In this document: positions 50,101 through 59,547 of the stretch, in pieces
How positions within the stretch are numbered: position 1 is the stretch's first letter
Layout of the letters: each line of letters starts with the position of its first letter
From: Echinococcus granulosus
Lineage: Eukaryota; Platyhelminthes; Cestoda; Cyclophyllidea; Taeniidae
Length of the DNA: 64,000 nt
Assembly (NCBI RefSeq): GCF_000524195.1
Contig: NW_020170450.1
Span: 62,001 to 126,000 of the forward strand
Direction of reading: 5' to 3'
Translations under genes and position numbers: made by a program
The notes under the pieces: generated by a model
The model's input: only the letters and a program-made list of their open reading frames with translations
Told to the model about the DNA's origin: nothing
Database searches by the model: none

Positions 50101-50394
50101 AGATGTGCAGAGTATTTTACCTGGAAGCGCCTATCCTTTCCACTCATAAGTTTTAAGCCCCAATTTTCCTTGTAGGGTCTATTTACTCTTTTACACCTAC
50201 ACCTATGTGCAAATACGCGTACTACTTAATTAGAATCATAAGTAGTTACAGTGAACGACTTACCGTTGTTGCCACTTCCCAGAGAATGAATTTTTCTTCC
50301 ATAAATAGCCGGCCATCGTAGCTTGGCTATCCTCTCTAGCCTTTGTTGCAAGGTAAGTGAACTGCGCTTGTATCGGTCGTAAAGATATCGGCAT
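15381..50394 (-). CDS. RASGRF: RasGRF-type guanine nucleotide exchange factor, 29 exons
   Basis: Exons 5' to 3': 50264-50394, 48131-48284, 46755-46861, 41765-41912, 40642-40719, 37474-37727, 34845-34924, 29268-29461, 27756-27866, 27573-27690, 26418-26578, 24635-24710, 24318-24548, 23310-23566, 22869-22951, 22706-22781, 21413-21672, 20464-20631, 20215-20419, 19371-19629, 19196-19311, 18905-18974, 17483-17880, 16972-17151, 16312-16409, 15879-16241, 15690-15807, 15585-15653, 15381-15548. Together they make 4731 nt, 1576 aa, in frame at every junction. Domain order (PH, coiled coil, IQ, DH, PH, REM, CDC25) is that of RasGRF1/2, which activate Ras and Rac at the membrane under calcium/calmodulin control. 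The protein is about 300 residues longer than the vertebrate forms, through an insert in PH2 and a longer REM-CDC25 linker. The start is the ATG at 50394 ([12 protein letters not shown]), which aligns with the vertebrate N-terminus. Exons 13 and 18-22 are the least certain, since they are supported mainly by phase. Confidence 0.93.
17483..20631 (-). other. RasGRF exons 18-23: long acidic, Ser-rich linker before the catalytic domain
   Basis: Residues about 840-1245, poorly conserved. Exon 19 is Ser/Glu-rich ([14 protein letters not shown]), exon 20 strongly acidic ([20 protein letters not shown]), and exon 21 holds [12 protein letters not shown], comparable to a short conserved block in vertebrate RasGRF. 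Exon 23 holds AFAIATAA and [15 protein letters not shown], both conserved. Exon 22 (18905-18974) and the 5' edge of exon 23 (17880) are set by phase only. Intron 18 is only 44 bp. Confidence 0.75.
20740..21290. repeat. Degenerate GATG-type tract in RasGRF intron 17
   Basis: Imperfect GATG/GGTG units, best at 20768-20785 (cgatggatggatggtgag), with looser units to about 21290. It is the same style of repeat as elsewhere in the window. Confidence 0.45.
21413..22781 (-). other. RasGRF exons 16-17: REM (RasGEF N-terminal) domain
   Basis: Residues about 728-840. Exon 16 carries [10 protein letters not shown] and [10 protein letters not shown]. Exon 17 carries the REM core ([30 protein letters not shown]). 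REM stabilises the catalytic CDC25 domain in Ras exchange factors. Intron 16 (21673-22705) is AT-rich with no other exon seen. Confidence 0.93.
22869..26578 (-). other. RasGRF exons 11-15: second PH domain with inserts
   Basis: Residues about 459-727. The PH core is seen in [14 protein letters not shown] (exon 11), [14 protein letters not shown] (exon 12) and [20 protein letters not shown] (exon 14). Exon 13 (24318-24548) adds 77 residues rich in Pro, Ser and Gln ([16 protein letters not shown]), and the start of exon 14 adds a Ser/Thr-rich stretch. These lie in a loop that is much shorter in vertebrate RasGRF. Exon 15 leads into the REM domain. Confidence 0.85.
25514..25593 (-). other. Candidate cassette exon in RasGRF intron 11
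   Basis: On the minus strand a good acceptor (catctatttag) and a perfect donor (GTAAGT) bound 80 nt. One frame is open ([18 protein letters not shown] and onward), but intron 11 is phase 0; in that phase the segment meets TAG at its 12th codon and its length is not a multiple of three. It cannot be a constitutive exon. It may be a frame-breaking alternative exon or a chance pair of sites. Confidence 0.25.
27573..34924 (-). other. RasGRF exons 7-10: rest of DH domain
   Basis: Residues about 291-458, the Rac-type exchange domain. Exon 7 has [14 protein letters not shown] and WPTLKL. Exon 8 has [20 protein letters not shown]. Exon 9 has [20 protein letters not shown]. Exon 10 has MHDEV-like [20 protein letters not shown]. 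Exons 9 and 10 are separated by only 65 bp, whereas intron 7 is 5.4 kb. Confidence 0.95.
29462..34844 (-). other. RasGRF intron 7, no nested gene recognised
   Basis: A 5.4 kb intron. Minus-strand open frames such as 30762-31091 (109 codons) have no splice or start support and no family resemblance. No retrotransposon protein or RNA gene was recognised. Confidence 0.5.
35620..36540. mobile_element. Mini-element, copy B, inside RasGRF intron 6
   Basis: It shares terminal and internal segments with the copy at 13529-14630: ttttagtaaagg and gccggatgggctggcc on the left, gggcagctccaaagtg and gacagacgcgaaaccct inside, and ggtaatacg, then ttttagtaaaggg on the right (36381 onward). The two ends are therefore direct repeats about 0.8 kb apart. 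Same orientation as copy A. The frame is broken by many stops. The rest of intron 6 (34925-37473) shows nothing else. Confidence 0.6.
37474..37727 (-). other. RasGRF exon 6: IQ motif and start of DH domain
   Basis: Residues 207-290. [14 protein letters not shown] fits the calmodulin-binding IQ consensus (VQxxxRGxxxRxxW) without mismatch. It is followed by the start of the Dbl homology domain ([18 protein letters not shown]) and the conserved [14 protein letters not shown]. This is the strongest single exon for naming the gene. Confidence 0.96.
37728..40641 (-). other. RasGRF intron 5, no nested gene recognised
   Basis: 2.9 kb of AT-rich sequence. It contains a 16-bp poly-C run at 40319-40334. 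Nothing else is supported. Confidence 0.5.
40319..40334. repeat. Poly-C run of 16 bp
   Basis: An uninterrupted C homopolymer in RasGRF intron 5, following a purine-rich stretch on the same strand. Its length is prone to sequencing error. Confidence 0.9.
40642..41912 (-). other. RasGRF exons 4-5: coiled coil and hinge before the IQ motif
   Basis: Residues about 131-206. Exon 4 is a heptad-like helix ([20 protein letters not shown], then a Glu/Lys-rich continuation). Exon 5 is a short Ser/Lys-rich hinge ending DQLRKIKK, which joins in phase 0 to VQSFLRGW of exon 6, as in vertebrate RasGRF. Intron 4 (40720-41764) shows nothing else. Confidence 0.9.
43075..43170. repeat. Direct repeat, left member, RasGRF intron 3
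   Basis: gaagtgagacgatggagcag and then caaggtggaatg, aggcgggt, cctttactgaacagcgtt recur with small changes at 45935-46030 in the same orientation, about 2.86 kb away. Both lie in intron 3 (41913-46754). Confidence 0.6.
45935..46030. repeat. Direct repeat, right member, RasGRF intron 3
   Basis: Partner of 43075-43170 (gaagtgagacggtggagcag, caaggtggaatg, aggcgggt, cttttactaagcagcgtt). The 2.8 kb between the two contains open frames such as 45323-45688 on the minus strand (121 codons, Cys-containing), but no recognisable transposon protein. Confidence 0.6.
47500..47720. repeat. Degenerate CATC-type tract in RasGRF intron 2
   Basis: Many imperfect CATC/CATT units (attcactcatccatcc, aaccattta). 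The open + strand frame at 47545-47772 is a by-product of this repeat, not a gene. Confidence 0.5.
48933..48945. repeat. Poly-G run of 13 bp
   Basis: An uninterrupted G homopolymer in RasGRF intron 1; length may be unreliable. Confidence 0.9.
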
Positions 50395-51544
50395 CCTGTA
50401 GACTATGTCGAGTAGCACAGCTTCCACAAGTCAGTCGATCTCGGATATCCTTTCTATCATCAAGAAAATGATTAAATAGTTCCATTTTCATTTAGTAGAA
50501 AGTAAATTCCTTTATAATGTCAAAATTGGCCCATAAAGGACTTTTATTCCCGTCCATAAAAAGGTGTCCGTAGTACCTCCAATGTCGCCAAATACATTAG
50601 GTAATCGCTTAAGATTATGAGAGTGTAAAGGGGAAAGAACGCATCATCAGCTCACGGTATTTAATGCTTATAAAAGGTTGAAAATTGTATAATCTTAGTA
50701 GCTGTAGCCTCAAAAACTTTAAACCATTTTCTAACTGCCTTTAAATTAATCTGTTCACTTCGCTTTTAAAGTAGGTAAAGCAAGCAAACCTGAACAATAA
50801 AACCTTCGCCTATTTTTGTTATCACATAGAGAAAATAGAATGGCAGCCAAGATTCACGAGACTTAAAAAATTCACTCGAAGTGTTTGCCTTTAAAAAGTG
50901 AAAAATTGAGCAGAATTAAATGTTCCAAATCTGAGTAAAAAAGCAGGATAAGCGAACGGAAACAGGAACCGGCGGAAACAGGGATACAGTGAGAGGATGG
51001 GGTAGGGATAGCGGGAGAGGGGATACAATGACGGAGGAAATGCTCAAAATTAAAGATAAGATTTACAGGTAGACTAATAAATACGCTTTTTAAAGTACTT
51101 TGATTTAATTATAAGGTTGGATTGCCTAAATGGTGGACCTTTGTGGGTGGAAAAAAACTCTTTTTTGGTTTCTTAACCCAAGCGGATGTGACGTGGTAAA
51201 GATTTTACAGAAATTTCGTGTAAAATTGCTACGATATTAGTAAACAATTGAAGTTGTATAATCAAAAATGGACATTTCAAAGTCGACGGAGGACGCTTCT
51301 ACCTGGTAAGGATCAACACTTATCAGATCCGAGGGACTACGCTGCTAGGCATCCAAAATATTTCACCCACAATTCAGGCAGGTGTTTTACCAACACTTTT
51401 TAAGTGCGAATACAAAAAAATAATTGTTTTAATAGATTTCGTCATTATAAGCTCCTCTAAAATTCCTCGCCAAAGAGCATTACAACAAGGCGGCTGCTTA
51501 AATCGCGAATTCAACAAAGAGGCCAGTTGGCTGCCCTCCCCATC

Positions 51545-52450
51545 GGTTGTACCTTCTCCGGGTGGACTGGCCACCGAACCATGCCAGCAGTCCTAAGCCC
51601 CACCAGAAGTCTCGCGGAAAGCGACCCCTGCCTTGAATAAACATCCATTTCGACGTCTCCTACTGGGTGATTAACATCAGCAGGACGGAAGAAGTGCGTA
51701 CGCTGTGGATGGGAGGAGCGATGCTGACCCCTACCAGAAGGTCTGAAAATGACTTAGAGCTTCGGTAACTACCCCAGTCTCGTATTCCACAGGGAAACCA
51801 TTCAAAACAGAAGCAGCTCTTCTTGTAAATCAGCTGGAAAAGTTTCATTAGGGAGTTGCTTAAAGTACCTGGATAAAGATTTCGACAAGGTGAATTCGCG
51901 ATACCTTCTCCACTTCCCCTCCAGCTGGATAGAACCCAAATAGATACGACTGGGCACCTCTATAGTGAGAACGACGTGGCAAGGAGGAATACACGCGAAA
52001 TTGTACCCCAACGGTACTGTGCTAAACCCCTTCCCGTGTTACATGACTAAGCTTCCGGGCCAATGCTCCTACGACTAGCTACGGACACGCCCGATTGCCA
52101 ACGTCTGCGAATCCAGTTCCCATTCCAAGTAGAACCCTAGGTGCAGTAGGATTGCCAGGAGGAAACAGTGGCGTTGCGGTCTAGGAATTTCTCAATCGCA
52201 CGGAAATTTAACGACTGGGACGGTCGGCCTGTGGGTGTTTCCTTACAGTACCGACTACGCAGAAAATTGAACTACGGGAGTGCCGGGGACAAAGCTTGAG
52301 GGAGGGGAGGGGCTACGCAATACGTTGGTGGTTTATTTAGCTATCTGATTTTGTAAAGCGGTCACTTAGATGCTCCATCATTGCACCTTCACCGGATAAA
52401 CTGGCCTTTTTGACCATCCGGGTAGTCCCAATTTCTACTGGACGCCTCAG
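51545..52450. mobile_element. Mini-element, copy C
   Basis: Shared blocks: ttgtaccttctccggg and ccatgccagcagtcc on the left, gtgaattcgcga, ctccagctggatagaa and acacgcgaaatt inside, cgggagtgccggggac, gcaatacgttgg and gctccatcattgcaccttc on the right (52316 onward). The left and right ends again repeat each other. On the minus strand a 69-codon open frame (51802-52011) is the longest stretch left open in any copy. Confidence 0.6.
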
Positions 52451-55400
52451 GGTGCTACAAACGCACTACTTAATTTCGAAAAGGAATCACAATTTTGCGT
52501 ATCTTTGAATTTTAATGATATTTTTAAATTTCCTAAGGAAAAAAATTTCGCAAAATAAACGAAATAAAACTCTTTTCTACACCCCCGTTGTTTAAATGAA
52601 TCCAGCTGAGTCGGCAGGAGATAAAACTTCGGAGGGCAAAATCGGGAAAAAAACTGCAGTAGTAGGAAAAGTAGTGATTGTAAGTCCCTGCATAGACATT
52701 TTGATGCATTTCCCCCCTCAACCTGGTGAACTATTTGAGCTCCCTTCAGAAGTTCGCAGACTCTGATTATCGTCACTACATTGTTTCAAAAAGGCGCTTT
52801 TCAAAAGCAGATTAGACAAATGTTCGGTCAGAATAGGTGAATTAGTCTTGTAGAACACATATTTATTCTATTTAACGGCACATTAACTAGTCCTAAGCAG
52901 CCGTAATTAATGCAGTAAGGACAGTCCGACAAGAAGGTGGAAACTAATTGATGGCTTATCTGGAAGAATCTTTTGTATCAAGTCGTTTATCTTTCAATTA
53001 AACAAAGTTGAAGTGTGCTCGCCTCGTTCTAATGCAAAACATCTTGGAAAAATTGCAAACGCAAAAAAATAATACATTTAAAGACCACCTTTGGAGTTCT
53101 AAAACGTTTTACTTTCTTGGGAAATGGTTTCACACTAGTCTGCTACTAAATCCAGGTGTTAAAGATTTGGTTTTGCGTGTTTTTTTTTCCTACTCAGATA
53201 GTAAACAGGTGAAAAAATAGAATTTGAGCCCTAAGCCTCTTGCGTCTAATGTTTGCCTATTTAGAATCGCAGGAACTACGACATACCGAGGATGCGTCCG
53301 TGTCACGCGCATTCGGTCCTGACAGAGATCGTGTTTGAGGAGTAGAAAATGATGACATCTTTCAATAGAGCCAAATATTTTTTTTTATTAAACAAACATC
53401 AGATGCTTTAGCAATCAGTCCATTCATCAATTAAATAGACAATGATTTGCCTTTATTTCCTAACGCTGCTTTTATACCCACACATCTGTGTGTGCGTGTG
53501 CCGTTCCAACTGAACAAGGTTTGACAAGAAGTAAACCTCTTAATATCTTCCTACCTTTCCTGTCAATTGCTACGCCCTAATCGCTAAAGGCAATTCGTAG
53601 GAAAGATACCTAATTTTCCTTCCATTGTTTGATTAGGCTGCGGCACACTGCTACTTATTTGTCATTTAAGTAGGGAAGAACAAGTTCGTTGCGCCAATGC
53701 AACCGACTGACTTGGAATACTATTTGGAAGTTAAGCAAGAAAAAGTAAGTAATTTTTTGTGCTTTTCTGTTTAAATACGGTAAGAGTTGAAAAAGCCATT
53801 CGCGAAAATTCAAACAAGTGAACGAAGGGGGCAGTGTTCACAAGGGGTCAAAGTATTGGGTTGATTTTTCCCATTCTGGCCACATTTGGAATTGAACTTG
53901 AACCAAATGACCTAAATAAATCGTTTTCCCACAAAATCCTTTAAATAAAAATTAACCCGCGGGGGTGAAAGCTTAGGTAATGCGTGTTGGTAAAAGTTGT
54001 ACTTTGATTGAATTTCCCGCCCTTACTACCTGACAGCTTTTTTCCCTAAGAAGGTGACAGAACCATCTGAATGAAATGCGCTTTCTTCAAAGTGAATGAT
54101 TTGAAGGCCTCAAAGCTGTGAAGATGGGCAGGTAATCTTGTCATGGTAGAAAATCCCATGTGCCGATGTTTTTCTTCATCGAGCTTTAATGCACACCACC
54201 TTGGATTGGCGTTTTTTCTCGATTAAACAACAAGGCCCCCATTTTCGGAAAAGGGGACCATTCACTAGAAAAGAGTAGTTTTATAGTCTTCTTTAATTAG
54301 TACTTCAAAATGCACCGTTTTCTTCATGCAATCAACGTGAAGCGACCACCAGTCCGATAATAATGAATTGTGTCTGGTGTCCCCACTTTCCACGTCTTTA
54401 GGACTCCGCCATTAGCATCCAAATAAATAAAAATTTGCCAATTAATTGCATTAATTTCAAATAAGCAGGCTGATTAATTTTACACAATAAAGTAATTCAT
54501 ATGTGCCTAAGAATGTTATCGTAGTATTCGGCGGGTAAAATGACGATTTACTGCGTCTCTATTGAACAAAAAATAATTTGTCCATAAAAATTGGGGCAAT
54601 CGTGGGAAGAATGTGAACTCGAGGAGACACGGCTTTGGACGGTTTTTCTCGCTCATTAAGTGGCGAAAACTCCTAAGCACGTGCCTAAAAACTCAGCTAA
54701 TTGATAGAGGAAAATCCCCAATTATTTAGTCTTTGGAGAGAATTATAAAAGAAAAATTTGCTTTAATAGTAAAAAATTGAAGACGTTTTTAAAACTCGCT
54801 TAGTGATTCTAGCATTTTATTGTCTTTTTGAAAGAATATCTACTGCTCAACAAAAATAACTGCTAATTTACTGAATAGGGTATCTCAGTAACTCCTTTTC
54901 GCATCTCTGTTCTCATTTCTGTCTTGATATGGCCTGCCATATTTTTGTAGAGTAAAAAAGGGAAAAATATTTTAGTTAGCAACCAGCTCAGATAACGGCG
55001 GTGGTTTTAGGCGTGACGCTTTAAATCAAGAGATTTAAATACTTAAAAAGCGGGAACTAAGCCATTCAAAGTGCCTTTAGAACTATTTTAGAAGAAAATG
55101 CCAAAAATACCATTGGACTGTTTTAAGGACCCTTGTAAGGTGCAATAATAATAATGAAGACAAAAATGAGGGACCTACAAATGAGCACTCAAATCACTGA
55201 TGATCCGTTGGTGTCAATTATGTCTTCCACCCATGTGAAGATACATGGTCCTGAGGGAGGTGAAAACCCTTGTTATGTCATTGGTCAGTTGGAGTGGGCC
55301 AATCAGCAGACCCTCCTTTGTCTCAATCTCCTCATGCAGTCTCCACTCAATGTACTTCGACGGCAAGCAGAGCATAGTCTCTAGAGGTGCCAACAAATCG

Positions 55401-55784
55401 CAAAACTTGACATTTTGACATTTGTACTTACTTAGAAATACAGAAATGAATCATCAGCAATATGATTTTTTTCACATTCTGGTGATACGTTTGTGGATGG
55501 AGAGTTTATTAAATGTGAAAAAATTAGCTTTCTTTTGTAAACAGTGCTGCATAAATAATGATCCTATTCCAAAAAAATTGGTAAATTGCAGGAAAAAATG
55601 GATGGAAAAGCGTTCTAGTAGAAAGTGGAGTGGAGTCACAACACATTCAATTAGTGATTGAAAGGTAATTATCAGTTGACAAGCCCTGGAGTGAGACATG
55701 AGGACTGTGATTAAAGTTGCACCCATTTGCTTGATGAAATATGTTAATGTCCATAAAAATTTAAAAAAATATATATTTAATCAC

Positions 55785-55870
55785 AGAAGTGTGGATAGAT
55801 GGATAAAGAATGAGGTGATGGATACGGAACGAAGAGATGGATTGATAAGGGATGATCAAGGAACGGATGC
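55785..55870. repeat. Degenerate GATG-type tract
   Basis: Units such as gtggatagatggataaag, gaggtgatggatacgg and agagatggattgat. It is intergenic and of the same style as the intronic tracts. Confidence 0.5.
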
Positions 55871-58149
55871 AAGATAACTATGGGATGATTTTAAAACGCG
55901 GAAGCAAAAATTTTCAGAATCACAAATGGCGAAGCTTCTCCTGCAGTCTCATCCATAACCTTTAAAGAATTTTGTGGTAGCACAATTCCTTTTGCTTCAG
56001 AGACAGTTTGAGCCGAGTGACTCAAAGTCAGGCGGATTGCTTTTTTGGAAAGACTCTTAGGTCTGTACAAAGTGAAAGTGTTTTTCATTTGAGTATTACG
56101 TGTTTATATGCGTGGAATGTGTCTAGGGTGACTTTTAGGATTCGAATACACATTGTTGCACCTGTTGAAGTACTCTTCTTCTCCTTCAGCGGAGAAGGAA
56201 ATGCTGTATAAGCTCCTACCCAAACCAATCCCAATTCACCGCCTTTTGTCTTTTAAAACCTCGTCCATCTCAAGTTATTTGCCTACTGGCTCACCACCTA
56301 CTCTACAGCTCTAAGGCACGCATTAATTCGTCTCCAAAAGACGGTGCTTACTCCTTGCGTCTGTGTGCGTGTGACGGAATGCAGACGTAAATTCACACCA
56401 GAAACTCCCCGCCTACCAAAGTTGGGTGGAGAGAGGATAAATTTGACCCACATTATTCTCATCCTCCTATTTCCACGAATACACTTTCAGGTGATAAGCG
56501 AAGCCTTTATTCGAACTCCTCGCAACAATAGGATGCTCTGTAAAGAGATGTGGGTTTGATTGATGTGGTGACAGTTGGAAGGGCGATGTGAAGGTGAAAC
56601 TCATAGCAGAACTTCTGACTCGTTGGAGGAGGGTGTACTATTTGGTGCTCAGCAGACGATAGCAATTTTCCTTTTGCATAGATTCTGATCCATAGACAAA
56701 TCATTCATTGCATCTCAGATGTTTCAGTGTTGCATTTTCTAACTTCTGATTGTTTTGACTGCCACTAGTAACACATTGGCGTCTACTGACCAGGAGCCCT
56801 CTCTGCTTTAAGTTATATTGTTGTAGCATCAACCGGCAGTTATCCTACACCCACAAGGACACAAATCGCAGCTCTCGCAGATCTTAATGTCATTGCTGCC
56901 ACTTTGGAATGTAGTAAGAAGCAGAAATGTCTACATTCAATGCGTTGGAGGAAGCAGTTATCTCCTTCAGGAGTCATTTGCAAGTGATTAGGAAATTAGG
57001 CTCTAATTGTACCGTTGAAACGGATGCAGTGCACTCTGGAGGTCAAGTCAAGCTTCCTGTAATGGAAGAAAAAGGAATGCTGAATTTGACTAGCCAATCA
57101 GTCGCCAAGAGATTGTCGAAAAACGAACGGTTTTTTACTACTTAATTGCACCATCAAGTTTCAGTAGCATGTTCGCGTTTAAGTAGTCTAACCTATTGAG
57201 TTGAAAACGCAAAAGTTTGTAATTCTACCTCTATTAAAAGTGAAAAAATGCGACTGTATAATTGTCAGCTTGCATTAGACTCACTTGTACGTTTGACGGT
57301 AGTCAATTTTGGGATTAGTTCAAATTCTCCATAAACGGCCAATCTATCTACTCTTATAAAACTCCCCTGACCGAAAAGAGATGACGCATACTTGAGCTAA
57401 TTCATTCGTTTCTCCACAACAAATGAACTGAAAGGGGTTAGGTATGATCATCATTTCTGGTAGTGTACTTGACTATGACATGACGATGGTTTGTAACGGG
57501 TTCAGCCTCTTTCCCTCCTTCACCTAGGCTTTCACTTCGATCACAACAAGCAGGCTGATTGAGTGGTGGGATTTCGAACAAGGAAACAAATTCCGGGAAG
57601 AAAATTGGGGTTTGTTGCTTCCTCAGGAGTCAAAGACGTTTGCTGCGGTCATAAGCTGCCTTCAACTGCTTCCCAGATAAGACGGTACATTAAAACAAGC
57701 ACGCAATTCAGATATGTTACACAGTTTTTCGATTAAAAGGGGCTACGGAAATTAAAAATATGTGTATTATTACCCCGCACAAACAAGACGTACACACACG
57801 CAAAACCTACCCTACTTTGTCCCCGTCCATCTGTCTCGATGAAGCCCCAGTATCCCAGTCTGCAAGGTAAGTGCTTAGGGGAAAAATAGGACATAAAAAA
57901 GTTTCCAATGCCATAAGGTTTACCTGGATACAAAACGTTTCCGATTTTTTTGCTCCCGTTGTTTTTAAATAAACGAATTTATCACGATTTTATCTGCGCA
58001 ATTTGGGGTAAATCACGATTTTTTTTCAGTGTAGATATGCGAAATTTCACCAAGGGCAAATTACTTTTGGTGATGAAAAAGTATTGTTTTCCTCCATCAG
58101 TGCTGTTTCAAATGATTCCCATATTATCGCACCTTGAAACTTCCATAAG

Positions 58150-59090
58150 GACGAAGGAAAACATAATACGATGGGAGAATGGGCATTGCCGATGCACAGT
58201 AGGGCTTAGGTTTACTGACATAACTCGGAGTCCCTGCCACCCAGCGGAATTACAAAGCCTTAGCCTTTAGCATCCGCGTAACCAAACCAAAAGGTGGTCC
58301 TCAGTGCTCCCCTTAATCAACCTCCCGCGTCAGCCATCACAGTGTATTCGTTGTGGAAAAGGGATACTTGCAAGTCAACAGTACCAGTCATCAAACAGCC
58401 ATGCAACTGAGGCGCTACTTGATCGCAAGGTCACTGATCCCTCTTGGCAATCTCGCTGGGCCTGAAGTTGCCTTCTGTGTGGGAAGTAGATTCGGGAACA
58501 GGGGAATGTGTTGACTATTACGCGTGTCCAGCGCTAGTAGTAAGATGACTGTCCCAAAAGCAGGGTCATGTAACCAAAAAAAAACGAGATTGAACATGGT
58601 TTGTTGGGGCAAAGTTTAGCTTCTATTCCTCCTTGCCATATTTGTCTAGCTGACTTATGTTAAGCTAGTAAAGAAGTGGATGAGACATTGCGAGTTCGCA
58701 TACAGAAACGGTAGATTGCTCTATGATGGAACTTTTTTAGATGGTTCGGGGAAGGTGCCGATTCCCTTGTTGATAACCTTCCTGCAGGATGCGGGACTAA
58801 GGTAGTTGACAAAGATCGACTTCATTTTCAGTTTTTCTGTTGGGGGTTATCACCGATTCACCCCATTCTAAGCAAAACGCCTACTTTTATCACCTAACAG
58901 AAGGTATCAGATTATTTGTCCTTTAACTTCAGGTTTGCTTTTTGTTGTCAACAATGCAACACTCCTACACTTCCCTGACGATGAAAGAAGGCACTGCTTG
59001 CGGTAGGGCTTGGGGCTACTGGCATTGACAGTACAGTTTGTGCCGTAGCACTATAACTTGGCATAGCTTCAGGAAAGACTCCGGGTGCCA
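58150..59090. mobile_element. Mini-element, copy D, inverted orientation
   Basis: Read on the minus strand it matches the other copies: gagggatcagtgaccttgcg, ggacacgcgtaatagtc, ggttacatgaccc and ctgatggctgac-like blocks. The ends are more diverged, so the limits are approximate. It lies 0.5 kb upstream of the UBE2G2-type gene. Confidence 0.5.
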
Positions 59091-59547
59091 CATAAGATAT
59101 AACATATTACATCTAGCTATTTGTATTAACGTTTAAGGTGGCTGAAAGACTATGAGAATCGTTAAAGTTCAATAACGTTAAAAGGGCACAAATAACGAAT
59201 CCCATGGAAACCTCTTAAAAGGCGATGCAGTTATGCGGTCAAAACACAAAGTTTTTAACAATTAAGACTTGGCTATTATTGGCTCAATACAAATACATGC
59301 AATCTTACCATTGGAAAGCACATATAATCTGTTAAAATAAATAATTTTAGTAAGTGTAAGAGAAGCTACCCTAGATTTGATAGTGAACTCGCACAATTAA
59401 ACGGATCTTCGAGCAAATAGTAAAAATTATGATACCTATACCGAAACGCTTGTAGGTGAAAGACATCTGCTCGTTCTTTATAATGGGTGCTAATAAACGC
59501 GCCGTGCGTGAAATAGTCATCACGAGTCCGAAATTACGTGGTGGATA

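Larger units (their letters stand above)
46755..50394 (-). other. RasGRF exons 1-3: N-terminal PH domain
   Basis: Residues 1-130. Exon 1 carries [16 protein letters not shown], the first PH strands. Exon 2 adds [15 protein letters not shown] and [12 protein letters not shown]. Exon 3 ends with the PH C-terminal helix ([13 protein letters not shown]). Junction phases (CG|A, phase 0, AG|A) match. In RasGRF this domain works with the coiled coil and IQ motif in membrane and calcium response. Introns 1 (48285-50263) and 2 (46862-48130) hold short-repeat DNA and a poly-G run but no other exon that I can support. Confidence 0.92.
50395..59547. other. Intergenic spacer between RasGRF and UBE2G2-type genes
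   Basis: The two genes are transcribed away from each other, so this 9.2 kb holds both upstream regions. It contains two mini-element copies (51545-52450 and 58150-59090) and a GATG tract (55785-55870). Short open frames such as 52447-52776, 55154-55384 and 56927-57145 have no splice, start or family support. No core promoter motif could be assigned with confidence. Confidence 0.5.

Noticed and set aside
52447..52776. Minus-strand open frame of 109 codons next to mini-element copy C
   Set aside because: AT-rich, no family, no splice support.
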